The position numbers and the translations under genes are program-made. Under the pieces are notes generated by a model. It was not told where the DNA came from. It ran no database searches and saw only the letters and a program-made list of their open reading frames with translations. DNA of 9,982 bases from Anaerobacillus sp. (GTDB lineage: Bacteria > Bacillota > Bacilli > Bacillales_H > Anaerobacillaceae): positions 1-9,982 of the forward strand of contig SKOL01000136.1 of assembly GCA_007120055.1 (NCBI GenBank), in the 5' to 3' direction. Shown piece after piece: positions 1-7,539 of this stretch; the first letter of the stretch is position 1; each line of letters starts with the position of its first letter.

Positions 1-564
1 AAAAAGCAATTTCCCTTAATTGAATTATCTATTGAAATTACTAATACTCATCAAATCATTGGAAAAATAAAAGATCAAGTGTTAGATTTAGCATTAATCG
101 AGGCTCACATTGAAGATCCGGATCTCATTCTTGAGCCATTTATGGAAGATGAGCTCATCTTAGTTGCTAAAGAAGGATTTTTTGATAATGGTAGAATAAA
201 TGTATCTTTAGAGGAGTTAGTAAATTTACCTCTTATATTACGAGAAGAAGGTTCTGGTACGAGAGCAGTAATGACACAACACTTAATTAAAAAGGGTTTA
301 AATCCAAATAAGCTAAATATAGTCTTAAATCTTGGTAGTACTGAGGCGGTTAAGTCAGCTGTAGAATGTGGTTTAGGAGTTTCAATATTATCTAAAAATG
401 CAATCAAAAAGGAGTTAAAATTAGGTTCGCTAAAGGCCTATCCTATTAAAGATGTACATTTAACAAGACAATTTTATATTGCATACCATCGTGATGTAGT
501 TCTAAAGTCAACAACAGATTGCTTTCTAGATGTAATTAATGATTTTTATGACATATTAAAGTAA
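1..564 (+). CDS. LysR-type transcriptional regulator, C-terminal effector domain (5' partial)
   Basis: The frame is open from base 1 to a TAA at 562-564, so the gene begins upstream of the window; the first internal ATG (79) is not the true start. The 187 visible residues are the periplasmic-binding-protein-like effector domain of a LysR regulator. The opening residues (IELSIEITNTHQII) match the usual first strand and NT-x-QI element, followed by DLALIEAHIEDPDL and a FMEDELILVA strand. LILREEGSGTR (from about 230) is the anion/effector-pocket signature seen in CysL/CbbR-like LysR proteins, and GLGVSILSKNAI is the typical second-lobe motif. The N-terminal winged helix-turn-helix is outside the window. 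Such proteins bind DNA as tetramers and respond to small anionic metabolites; the ligand here is unknown. A promoter-like element and a palindrome lie directly downstream, so it may control the isocitrate dehydrogenase remnant/ilvD unit, which is inference. The family call is secure; the subfamily is not. Confidence 0.88.
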   Translation, partial: KKQFPLIELSIEITNTHQIIGKIKDQVLDLALIEAHIEDPDLILEPFMEDELILVAKEGFFDNGRINVSLEELVNLPLILREEGSGTRAVMTQHLIKKGLNPNKLNIVLNLGSTEAVKSAVECGLGVSILSKNAIKKELKLGSLKAYPIKDVHLTRQFYIAYHRDVVLKSTTDCFLDVINDFYDILK

Positions 565-577
565 AACACTTTATAAT
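548..577 (+). promoter_or_regulatory. Putative sigma-A promoter facing the IDH remnant/ilvD
   Basis: ATGACA at 548-553 (five of six matches to TTGACA), an 18-bp spacer, and a perfect TATAAT at 572-577. The -35 overlaps the last codons of the LysR gene. It points toward ilvD and would be the nearest recognisable start for transcription of ilvD now that the intervening gene is broken. This is a sequence match only. Confidence 0.4.
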
Positions 578-578
578 G

Positions 579-603
579 CACAAAAAATTTTAATCGTTTT
601 GTG
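579..603. repeat. Weak AT-rich inverted repeat after the LysR gene
   Basis: CACAAAA (579-585) and TTTTGTG (597-603) are perfect 7-bp arms around an 11-base loop. The stem is AT-rich and has no following T-run, so it would be a poor terminator. It could be an operator or chance in AT-rich DNA. Confidence 0.25.
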
Positions 604-619
604 ATTGCAACTAAAAAGA

Positions 620-636
620 TTAGATAAGCTATCTAA
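620..636. promoter_or_regulatory. Perfect 7-bp palindrome, candidate operator
   Basis: TTAGATA (620-626), AGC centre, TATCTAA (630-636). It sits about 45 bp downstream of the TATAAT at 572-577 and between the LysR gene and the IDH remnant, which would suit repression of that promoter. It does not fit the classical T-N11-A LysR box centred on the dyad, and no T-run follows, so it is not a terminator. Regulator unknown. Confidence 0.3.
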
Positions 637-699
637 GGTTAGCTCAATCGAAAAAAAAAAACGTAAAGGCGTACTTAATATTCTATAACTCTAAAACAA

Positions 700-1382
700 A
701 CGATAGTTAAAGAACATAGGCAACCACAAGATATGTTGTTTATGGGTACACTTATTACCAGACCAGGTACAGAAAAAAAAGTACGTTATGCATTTGAATA
801 CGTACGCAGTCAAGGCCGTATAAAGGTAACTTGCTTTGTAAAAGATAACATTATGAAATTAACGGATGGACTTTTTACAAAGGTGTTTAATGAAATTGGA
901 GAAGAATACCCAGACATTGAAAAGAACATTGGCTGGTAGATATCGGTGCTGCAAAACTAGCAGATAGTCCAGAATTATTTGATGTCATCGTTATGCCTAA
1001 TTTATATGGTGATATTTTGTCAGATGTGTCTGCACAAATTTATGGTTCGGTTGGTATCGCAGGCTCTGCTAATATTGGGGATCAATGTGCAATGTTTGAA
1101 GCTATTCACGGCTCTGCACCACGGCGTGCAGCTCAAAACTTAGCGAATCCATTCGGCCTTCTTCAAGGTGCAGTCTTGATGCTACAACATATTGGCCAGC
1201 CAGAGGTTTCAGCTAAAGTCCATAATGCTTGGCTAAAAACCTTAGAAGATGGTATTCGCACATACGATATTTATAAGGAAGGAACAAGTAAACAAAAAGT
1301 AAGCACAAAAGAATTTGCAAACGCTGTAATCGAAAGGTTAGGCCAGGAACCTGAAGCATTTTATAATTCTCAAAAAATGTAA
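700..1382 (+). pseudogene. Isocitrate dehydrogenase (Thermus/Rickettsia type), 5'-truncated and frameshifted
   Basis: Two adjacent reading frames together give the C-terminal half of an isocitrate/isopropylmalate dehydrogenase-family protein. Frame 1 (to TAG 937-939) contains EHRQPQDM, LITRPGTEKKVRYAFEY, VKDNIMKLTDG and EEYPDIE. Frame 3 continues with HWLVDIGAAKLAD (starting at CAT 927-929), MPNLYGDILSD, GSANIGDQCAMFEAIHGSAP and a C-terminal extension including AWLKTLEDGIRTYDI. A single base missing at about 922-926 restores family-like sequence, so this is a one-base deletion. The roughly 150 N-terminal residues (nucleotide-binding start and substrate Ser/Arg loop) are missing. The segment just before EHRQ reads TIVKE, resembling the family's VREN block, so part of the 5' end may be lost through an internal deletion. 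The C-terminal extension and HGSAP/GSANIG spacing suit the IDH type better than LeuB. The stop codon overlaps the ilvD RBS, so the two were probably one operon. Confidence 0.82.
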
Positions 1383-1387
1383 GGAGA
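1381..1387 (+). promoter_or_regulatory. ilvD ribosome binding site
   Basis: AAGGAGA at 1381-1387, 9 bases before the ATG at 1397. It overlaps the TAA (1380-1382) of the broken dehydrogenase, indicating translational proximity in the ancestral operon. Confidence 0.75.
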
Positions 1388-1396
1388 TTTAGTTTA

Positions 1397-3067
1397 ATGA
1401 ATAACAATACATCTAAAATTCGAAGTTCTGTTTTTAATGATATAAACCGTGCCCCAAATCGTGCAATGATACGGGCAATGGGGATTAAAGATGAAGATTT
1501 TAATAAACCTTTTGTAGGAGTTGCTAGTACATGGAGCGAGGTTACCCCATGTAATATGCATATTGATGAATTAGCTAGAAAAGCAAAAAAAGGTGCTTTA
1601 GATGCAGGGGGAACTCCTTTTATTTTTAATACGATTACAGTTTCAGATGGTATCTCTATGGGGACAGAGGGGATGCGTTTTTCCTTACCAAGCCGTGAAG
1701 TCATTGCAGATTCTATAGAAACAGTTGTAGGCGCTCAGAACTACGATGGGGTAGTTGCAATTGGGGGATGCGATAAAAATATGCCAGGGTGCATGATTGC
1801 AATAGGGCGTTTGAATTTACCTGCCGTTTTTGTTTATGGGGGAACTATTCGACCGGGGAATGTAGATGGGAAGGACATTGATATTGTTTCTGCTTTTGAA
1901 GCAGTAGGAAAATACAATAACGGAGATATTGACCGTGATCAACTACATAAAATTGAATGTCATGCTTGCCCAGGAGCTGGTTCATGTGGGGGGATGTACA
2001 CAGCGAATACAATGGCATCGGCAATCGAAGCTATGGGGATGAGTTTACCTGGAAGCTCATCAAACCCAGCAGAGACAGAAGAAAAATTAGAAGATTGTAT
2101 AAAAGCAGGAAAAGCTATTATGAATTTATTAAATAAAGGAATTACTCCTAAAGATATTATGACGAAGAAAGCTTTTGAAAATGCTATTGCTGTTGTAATG
2201 GCTCTTGGAGGGTCAACCAATGCTGTCCTTCATTTATTAGCATTGGCCCATACAGTTGATGTAGACCTTAATTTAGATGATTTTGAACGTATCCGTAAAA
2301 AAGGTCCCCATATAGCAGACCTAAAACCAAGTGGTCGTTATGTAATGCAAGATCTATCTGAAATTGGTGGAGTACCTGCCGTAATGAAGTTACTTCTTGA
2401 TAAAGGGCTACTTCATGGAGAGTGTTTAACAGTAACCGGTAACACAATAGAGCAAAATCTATCTGAAATTCAACCTTTAAAAGAGGGGCAAGAAATTATC
2501 TCCTTTGACAATCCGAAACGTGAGACAGGACCATTAGTTATTCTAAAGGGTAATTTAGCTCCTGATGGTGCAATAGCAAAAATGTCTGGTTTGAAAATTA
2601 AAAAAATAACAGGGCCTGCTCGTGTTTTTGATTCAGAGACAGATGCAACAAATGCTGTTCTAAATAATGAGATCAATCCTGGAGATGTCATTGTCATTCG
2701 ATACGTTGGACCTAAGGGGGGACCTGGAATGGCTGAGATGTTATCAATTACAGCGATTGTGGTCGGTAAGGGTCTTGGAGAAAAAGTAGGTTTAATTACA
2801 GATGGTCGATTCTCTGGGGGAACACATGGATTAGTAGTTGGTCATATCTCCCCTGAAGCACAGGTTGGTGGTCCAATTGCATTAATTAAAGAAGGAGATA
2901 TGATTACAATTGATAGTGAATTACAAGAACTTGCTGTTGATGTTTCTCCAGAAGATTTTAATGAAAGATTAAAGGATTGGAGTCCTCCAGAGCAAAATTT
3001 AAGGGGGGTCTTAGCTAAGTATGCTCGGTCAGTTTCATCAGCTTCAAAAGGAGCAATAACCGATTAA
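1397..3067 (+). CDS. ilvD: Dihydroxy-acid dehydratase IlvD
   Basis: Cytosolic Fe-S dehydratase converting 2,3-dihydroxy-isovalerate and 2,3-dihydroxy-3-methylvalerate to the 2-oxo acids that become valine, leucine, isoleucine and pantothenate. It has 556 residues, the normal length for the family, with no internal break. Visible motifs: TPCNMH (C52), [16 protein letters not shown] (D84 in the metal-binding region), the first IlvD/Edd signature [11 protein letters not shown] (C125, D126, K127), [19 protein letters not shown] (C197, third cluster cysteine) and the second signature [13 protein letters not shown] near the C-terminus. C52, C125 and C197 are the expected cluster ligands. The related Edd (phosphogluconate dehydratase) is longer, so IlvD is preferred. 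The ATG at 1397 has a good RBS. It is followed by an aldehyde dehydrogenase scrap, with no other ilv or leu genes visible, so it stands apart from a normal ilv-leu cluster. No T-box or leader was seen upstream. Confidence 0.97.
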   Translation: MNNNTSKIRSSVFNDINRAPNRAMIRAMGIKDEDFNKPFVGVASTWSEVTPCNMHIDELARKAKKGALDAGGTPFIFNTITVSDGISMGTEGMRFSLPSREVIADSIETVVGAQNYDGVVAIGGCDKNMPGCMIAIGRLNLPAVFVYGGTIRPGNVDGKDIDIVSAFEAVGKYNNGDIDRDQLHKIECHACPGAGSCGGMYTANTMASAIEAMGMSLPGSSSNPAETEEKLEDCIKAGKAIMNLLNKGITPKDIMTKKAFENAIAVVMALGGSTNAVLHLLALAHTVDVDLNLDDFERIRKKGPHIADLKPSGRYVMQDLSEIGGVPAVMKLLLDKGLLHGECLTVTGNTIEQNLSEIQPLKEGQEIISFDNPKRETGPLVILKGNLAPDGAIAKMSGLKIKKITGPARVFDSETDATNAVLNNEINPGDVIVIRYVGPKGGPGMAEMLSITAIVVGKGLGEKVGLITDGRFSGGTHGLVVGHISPEAQVGGPIALIKEGDMITIDSELQELAVDVSPEDFNERLKDWSPPEQNLRGVLAKYARSVSSASKGAITD

Positions 3068-3073
3068 TAGTAA

Positions 3074-3232
3074 GCAAGCAGATATAAGCAGGTAGAAAAA
3101 GAACCTTTCGCTATCGAAGATACTGACACGATTGCTTATCATTTTAATGAGCCACTTGGAGTAGTAGGCCAAATTATTCCTTGGAACTTTCCGTTATTAA
3201 TGGCGTCTTGGAAGCTAGCACCGGCACTAGCA
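3074..3232 (+). pseudogene. Aldehyde dehydrogenase fragment
   Basis: A 53-codon open stretch starting just after ilvD encodes an unmistakable NAD(P)-aldehyde dehydrogenase segment: [39 protein letters not shown]. The PWNFPLLM block includes the Asn of the oxyanion hole. Family proteins continue with AGN.VVLKP, but here the frame turns into unrelated sequence ([11 protein letters not shown]) at about 3230. Nothing of the N-terminal roughly 100 residues or of the catalytic Cys domain is present, and there is no start codon or RBS. It is a gene scrap left by deletions on both sides. The right-hand breakpoint falls at or inside the left arm of the hairpin at 3229-3263. Confidence 0.85.
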
Positions 3233-3263
3233 CTTCCTTACACATTTTTGTTAAGGAAGTGCT
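3229..3263. repeat. Perfect 12-bp inverted repeat at the histidine kinase 3' end
   Basis: AGCACTTCCTTA (3229-3240) and TAAGGAAGTGCT (3252-3263) pair perfectly around an 11-base loop. The right arm contains the kinase stop codon (TAA on the minus strand, 3253-3251). The shape is that of a Bacillus terminator for the minus-strand kinase, but no T-run follows on either strand: on the minus side the sequence goes directly into the aldehyde dehydrogenase scrap. The likely explanation is a terminator whose U-tract was removed at the rearrangement breakpoint. Confidence 0.6.
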
Positions 3264-5434
3264 GCTTCATTTTCAAAGTGTTCTTCGATCACTGGTAGAA
3301 CAAAAGTTACTTTTGTTCCAATTCCTACTTGACTCTCGATGAACATTTCACCATCATGACCTTCAACAATTTTTTTTGTAATGCTAATCCCTAGACCACT
3401 ACCGTTGATTTTTTTATTAGTGGCTCGCTCTTCTCGGAAAAACGGTTCAAACACTTTCTTACGGTTTTCTTCAGCAATTCCCATTCCGTTATCCTCAAAA
3501 TGAATAAATACTTTGTCGAATTTCTGGGAAACAGCAATGTTAATGATGATGTTTTCTTTTTGTTTTGAGTACTTTATTGCATTCCCTAAAATATTAAGAA
3601 AAGCTCTATTCATTTTTTTTAAGTCGACAAATAAAAGTGGCAAATCTTCTTCATATTGAGTCTATATTAACAGTTCTTTATCATGGTTTTCTTTCGATAT
3701 GATTTCAACGGCATGTTCAATAACAAAATCTATAGATATTCATTCTTTTTCGAATTTTAAGTTAGCTACCTCAAAAGACGCAAGATCAAAAAGGTCATTA
3801 ATTAAATGAATAATATGATTGGTTTGTAAGAGTATAGTTGAAACGTATTCTTTTTGTACTTCAGCAGAAGGATTGTAGTTTTTAATAACCTCTAGATACC
3901 CTTTAATTGTTGTTAACGGTGTTTTTAGATCATGAGAAATTTGCAATATGAGCACAGATCGGCTCTTTTCAGACACTTTTAGTTTATTATACGTATGATA
4001 TAATTCCTTATTTGCTCGTTGGAGTTCTTCTGTTCGTTCGATCACTCGATCCTCTAGTTGTTCGGCACGTTCGTTTAACTCAATGACATATTGGTGAATC
4101 GTAGTGCTCATTTCGTTAAAGGTTTGTGTTAATTTACCAATCTCATCAGTAGATTGAACCGGAATTTGTGTTCCATGGTTACCTTTTGGGTTTCTTTTTA
4201 TAATGCTAATTAACTTTTGCACAGGTTTCGTAACAGATTTTGAAAAGAAATATGATAAGACGACTAACACAATGATTGTAAAGAATAAAAAGGCAAAAAG
4301 TCGATGATAAAAGTTAGTTAATTGCTCTTCCGTATGCTTTTCGGATTCAAAGATAATCGGATTAATTATGTCTGATTCAGGAATTATATAATTAAGTATC
4401 CAATCGCTGCTTGTGATTGGAGAGAATAGGTGAAAGTAGTTTTCTGTTTGAGATTCAATAATTTTGATCCCTTCTTCTATCCCTGCAATCTTTTCTATGG
4501 CTTGATGATTTACTATATCCTTTTTGTATTTTTTAAATTTGGTAAAATCCCCAGCAATAAAGTTGCTACCTTTATCAATGAGATAGGCAAAAGCATTAGG
4601 TTCATCAAAGTCAATTTTTTGTATTTGTTTTGTAATAACCGCAATAGGAAAATCTGCACCTATAACACCGCGTAACGAACCATTAGGAAGATAGACGGGG
4701 ATAGTTGCTGTAACAATCGAGTCCCATTGGGTAACATCTTGATAAATATTTGTCCACTTTATTGTTCTTTCTGGATTATTTACTGGGTCGGCAATATAAT
4801 AGAATTCATAATCTTGGACGCGAATATCAGGTGGTAAGTTATTATTGAAAACCTCAATTTCAGCGTTAATAGCAGGATAGAGAATCCATGCCGATTCTGA
4901 CAAGATGAAGTAGACCCCTTTAAGAATGGGCTCATTATCGATGGTTTGTTTTAGTAAAGGTTCAAGCTGTTTTGCCTTTTGCAAATCCTCTATTAGCTCG
5001 TCAACAGCATGAGCAGTAATGGAACTAATAAATAGGTTTGCTCTCTCGTTTGGAATTCCAATATAAGGCTCCCATAAATAGCCTTCTTCCATTTCCACTA
5101 GTGTAATTTCCTTATTAAAATTAACCTGTTCGGTATTTGCAAAAAGAAACTCTGCTTGTTGTTGAATTAATTTGAGGTTTTTTTCCACTTTTTCGAAACC
5201 TAGGTCGATTATTTTCGCTTCATTTTCTAAATGCAAAAACTTATGCTCAATTGTTTTTTTAGTAGACCGATTGATTTGCTCTTGGGTTAGAGTCCCCGAT
5301 AGAGACTTTACTTCTAGCATTGTATATAAACCAAGAGTTAGAAATGAAAAAGCTGCTAGAAGTAGCATCATTAAAAGGATTTTTAAGAAAAAAGATTGTT
5401 TAATTACTTTAACTAGCCACAAACTTGTATCCAA
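3251..5434 (-). pseudogene. Membrane sensor histidine kinase (dCache-HAMP-HisKA-HATPase) with two in-frame stops
   Basis: About 727 codons in one frame, interrupted by TGA (3742-3740) and TAG (3664-3662); the 25 codons between them still read as kinase sequence (FVIEHAVEIISKENHDKELLI) with no frameshift. Order of parts: TM helix (residues about 15-40), a large extracellular double-Cache-like sensor (about 60-370, with WILYPA and GVIGADFPI), TM2 (about 379-396), HAMP (about 397-450), coiled coil, H-box ISHDLKTPLT with His501, then after the stops the ATPase domain: N-box LNILGNAIKYS, G1 DNGMGI, F-box FEPFFREE, G2 GSGLGISI. The first stop falls between the dimerisation/phosphoacceptor and ATPase domains, so the truncated product cannot autophosphorylate. 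The TTG at 5434 is only the frame limit and lies inside the former response regulator 3' end; TTG 5422 is another possible start. Both stops could come from single substitutions (for example GAG or CAG to TAG), so the decay is recent, or one or both are sequencing errors. Confidence 0.87.
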
Positions 5435-5487
5435 CTCCTCTCACTGTAATGATATGCCTTGGATTTAAGAGGGCTTCTCAATTTTTT
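5401..5487. repeat. Direct repeat, copy 1: regulator 3' end/kinase junction
   Basis: The 87 bp at 5401-5487 match 9299-9385 in the same orientation. The first 60 bases carry only two mismatches (5433 and 5460); similarity falls off and a one-base indel appears toward 5480. It encodes the response regulator C-terminus on the minus strand. Confidence 0.85.
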
Positions 5488-5577
5488 GACGGTTCGAAGA
5501 TTGTTTTTTATTTAAAATTCTGTTTCTCCTTAAAGGTCTTTTACGTGAGCCATTAATACAATTAGAATTTCTTCCAT
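5409..5577 (-). pseudogene. Response regulator remnant (both internal parts deleted)
   Basis: This stretch holds three pieces of an OmpR-family regulator paralogous to the one at 9307-9982. From the 5' end: an AGGGGG RBS (5591-5586), ATG at 5577-5575 and MEEILIV, the normal first strand of a receiver domain. It then joins directly to LMAHVKDL, matching LMARVKAHL at the receiver end of the intact copy, and hits TAA at 5532-5530. A diverged linker segment runs to about 5487 (about 80% identity to 9600-9653). A second deletion then joins it to the extreme 3' end (matching NPRHIITVRGVGYKFVAS of the intact copy), ending at TAA 5411-5409. The receiver core with the phosphoacceptor Asp and the DNA-binding helices are gone, and a one-base indel disrupts the last part. 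It precedes the broken kinase in the normal regulator-kinase order. Confidence 0.8.
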
Positions 5578-5597
5578 AGTAGATTCCCCCTAACAAT

Positions 5598-5626
5598 ATT
5601 ATAGATCCTTGTATTAGTAATGTAAG
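5598..5626 (-). promoter_or_regulatory. Putative promoter of the broken regulator-kinase operon
   Basis: On the minus strand, CTTACA (5626-5621), a 17-bp spacer and a perfect TATAAT (5603-5598) sit just ahead of the AGGGGG RBS and ATG of the regulator remnant. Transcription would run through the remnant into the kinase. Confidence 0.45.
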
Positions 5627-5662
5627 AGAATTAACGGTATTTGATTTAAATTTGAGATTGAC

Positions 5663-5702
5663 TTGACAAATACTTAAGAGGGATTTAACTAACTGTTGTT
5701 AA
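5663..5702 (+). promoter_or_regulatory. Putative promoter with overlapping inverted repeat
   Basis: A perfect -35, TTGACA, at 5663-5668, followed after 17 bp by a weak -10, TAACTA (5686-5691). An inverted repeat TTAAC (5685-5689) ... GTTAA (5698-5702) overlaps the -10, and TAACTAA recurs at 5711-5717. It faces the decayed lipoprotein frame and the aminotransferase and is divergent from the kinase operon promoter. Confidence 0.35.
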
Positions 5703-5730
5703 AATTCAGATAACTAATAATTGAAAGGGG

Positions 5731-5946
5731 ATGTGATTTGTAACATATTAACTATTACTTATTATTATAACAACATTGCTGGCTACTTGAACAGATAAAA
5801 CGGTAGATATTGGTCAAGATGAGGAGCAACAGATGATCAATTAGGAGCCTGAAGTAACATTTGTATTTGATGAACAACAACTTCAAAAAAACAACGGGGG
5901 GTGAATAGAAGGACTTAACAGAGAGAGTAATATGGTCATTATTTAA
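5731..5946 (+). pseudogene. Decayed lipoprotein-like reading frame
   Basis: In frame with ATG 5731, just after GAAAGGGG, the sequence reads like a secreted lipoprotein N-terminus: a hydrophobic run LLLIIITTLLAT, then TGA exactly where the lipobox Cys would be, then a polar, acidic stretch TDKTVDIGQDEEQQMIN and EPEVTFVFDEQQLQKNN. The frame carries stops at 5734 (TGA), 5749 (TAA), 5788 (TGA), 5839 (TAG) and 5902 (TGA), most of which would revert by one transition (for example TGA from TGC is one change, TAG from CAG). It ends at TAA 5944-5946. The amino acid pattern (hydrophobic helix, then acidic Q-rich tail) suggests an exported substrate-binding or lipoprotein N-terminus, but no family is recognised. 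The spacing of the G-rich RBS to ATG 5731 is too short, so the start is doubtful. Chance open sequence is a real alternative. Confidence 0.35.
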
Positions 5947-6010
5947 CATATATTAGTCAACGTCGAGTAGGATACTATTTAACCAATTTACTTTCAAGGA
6001 GGAGAAATAA

Positions 6011-7405
6011 GTGAGCAAAATTAATTGGGATCAAGTAACAGAGTGGGATAAGAAATATATAATGAGAACGTTTGTTGCACAAGATGAATATCAGCCAGTG
6101 CCAATTGAATCTACTGACGGTGATTATATAATTACGCCTGACGGTACTAAGTTATTAGATTTTTTCAATCAACTTTATTGTGTAAATGTGGGTCAGAAAA
6201 ATCCTAAAATTAATGAAGCTATTAAAGAGGCCTTGGACAGATATGGATTTTTATGGGATACTTTTGCAACTGATTATAAATCGAAAGCAGCTAAGATAAT
6301 CATAGAGGATATTTTAGGAGATGAAAATTGGGGTAAAGTTAGATTCGTAACTACAGGAAGTGAAGCAGTAGAAACAGCTCTGAATATTGCAAGATTGTAT
6401 ACGGGTCGTCCGTTGGTCATAACACGTGAATATGATTATCATGGTTGGACTAGCGGGGCTGCTACGGTTACCCGGCTAAGAAGTTATCGAAGTGGGTTAG
6501 TTGGAAAGAATACAGACAGTCTGCCGCTGCAGGTTCCTGGTCAAAACAGTGGTACAGTATTAATGGCCCCTTCTCCTAATACTTTCCGAGATGCAGATGG
6601 GAATTACCTAAAAGATGAAAACGGAGAGTTATTTAGTGTCAAATATACACGTCGCATGATTGAAAACTATGGACCTGAACAAGTAGCTGCTGTAATCACG
6701 GAAGTATCGCAAGGAGCGGGATCTGATATACAACCATTTGAATATTTTAGACAGATACGAAAAATGACAAAAGAATATGGGGTCCTCTGGATCAACGATG
6801 AAGTTTTAACAGGATTTGGTCGAACAGGAAAATGGTTTGCCTATCAGCATTGCGGGGTACAGCCTGATATTATCACGCTTGGTAAAGGGATTTCTAGTTC
6901 TGCACTCCCAGCAGCAGGTGTGATCGTTAGCAAGGAAATTGCAGAGCATATGGATAAGTATCGCTGGGAAACCGTATCGACATATGCTGGGCACCCAGTT
7001 GCAATGGCGGCTGTCTGCGCAAACTTAGAAGTTATGATCGAGGAAAATTTGGTTGAGCGAGCTCATAAAGCCGGAGAGTATATAAAAAGTAAACTTTCCT
7101 CTTTGCAGGAAAAGCATAAGAGTCTAGGTAGTATCGGTGGTTCTGGAGTTTTATGGATCGTTGAACTTGTGAATCCCAAGACTAAAAAACCTTATGTGAA
7201 AATCGACCGAAACTTTACACACGGAACGAATCAAGAGAATTTCCCTACACAAATTATCTTCAATAAAGCTATTGAAAAAGGGGTATTAATTGGCGGGGTA
7301 ATGCCTAACACGATGAGAATTGGAGCATCCCTAAATGTTAGTTACGAAGATATTGATAAAGCAATGGATGCATTAGACTATGCACTTACTTATTTAGAAA
7401 GTTAA
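6011..7405 (+). CDS. PLP-dependent class-III aminotransferase
   Basis: 464 residues, intact and of normal length for fold-type I, class-III (omega) aminotransferases. GTG start at 6011 with an excellent RBS AAGGAGG at 5996-6002, 8 bases upstream. Visible motifs: cofactor phosphate loop TGSEAVETALN (residues 115-125), YDYHGWTSGA (Tyr143/His144 stacking on PLP), INDEVLTGFGRTGKWFA (D263 contacting the pyridine nitrogen) and TLGKGISSSALPAAGVIV with K292 as the Schiff-base lysine. YAGHPVAMAA and MRIGASLNVSYEDIDKAMDAL close the protein. It transfers an amino group from an omega-amino or similar donor to a 2-oxo acid; the donor cannot be read from sequence. The neighbouring alanine dehydrogenase suggests pyruvate as acceptor, as for taurine-pyruvate or beta-alanine-pyruvate aminotransferases, which is inference. 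It is separated from ald by about 395 bp holding a pdxS scrap. Confidence 0.93.
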   Translation: MSKINWDQVTEWDKKYIMRTFVAQDEYQPVPIESTDGDYIITPDGTKLLDFFNQLYCVNVGQKNPKINEAIKEALDRYGFLWDTFATDYKSKAAKIIIEDILGDENWGKVRFVTTGSEAVETALNIARLYTGRPLVITREYDYHGWTSGAATVTRLRSYRSGLVGKNTDSLPLQVPGQNSGTVLMAPSPNTFRDADGNYLKDENGELFSVKYTRRMIENYGPEQVAAVITEVSQGAGSDIQPFEYFRQIRKMTKEYGVLWINDEVLTGFGRTGKWFAYQHCGVQPDIITLGKGISSSALPAAGVIVSKEIAEHMDKYRWETVSTYAGHPVAMAAVCANLEVMIEENLVERAHKAGEYIKSKLSSLQEKHKSLGSIGGSGVLWIVELVNPKTKKPYVKIDRNFTHGTNQENFPTQIIFNKAIEKGVLIGGVMPNTMRIGASLNVSYEDIDKAMDALDYALTYLES

Positions 7406-7456
7406 GAATGGATGTTGCAAGATCAAAAGTAAGAAGTAGGGTAAGCATTAAGACTG

Positions 7457-7485
7457 TTTAAATAAATCTTTTACCTTTGTATATT
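7457..7485 (+). promoter_or_regulatory. Weak putative promoter upstream of the pdxS scrap/ald
   Basis: TTTAAA (7457-7462), 17-bp spacer and TATATT (7480-7485). It could serve ald through the pdxS fragment. No terminator is visible after the aminotransferase at 7406-7456, so read-through from that gene is equally possible. Confidence 0.28.
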
Positions 7486-7539
7486 TCAAAATAGATGAAT
7501 AGATTTACTGTCATCCTTAATTCAGAAATAAATCTTACT

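Noticed and set aside
922..940. Programmed frameshift in the dehydrogenase
   Set aside because: There is no slippery heptamer plus pseudoknot-like context, and the gene also lacks its N-terminal half, so it is a pseudogene.
1213..1704. Minus-strand ORF of 163 codons across the IDH relic and ilvD
   Set aside because: It is a shadow of two plus-strand coding regions with clear family motifs.
3229..3263. Recombination attachment site (attC-like) for the hairpin
   Set aside because: There are no integrase core sites and no cassette structure. Its position at the kinase stop codon fits a damaged terminator better.
3662..3742. TGA/TAG recoding (selenocysteine, Trp-TGA code or programmed read-through) in the kinase
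   Set aside because: Two different stop codons occur, no SECIS-like structure stands out, and the intact genes (ilvD, aminotransferase, ald) contain no in-frame TGA or TAG. Simple nonsense mutation is sufficient.
5755..5949. Minus-strand ORF of 64 codons
   Set aside because: It has no RBS, a low-complexity hydrophobic composition and no recognisable family. The plus strand offers the more coherent, though decayed, frame.
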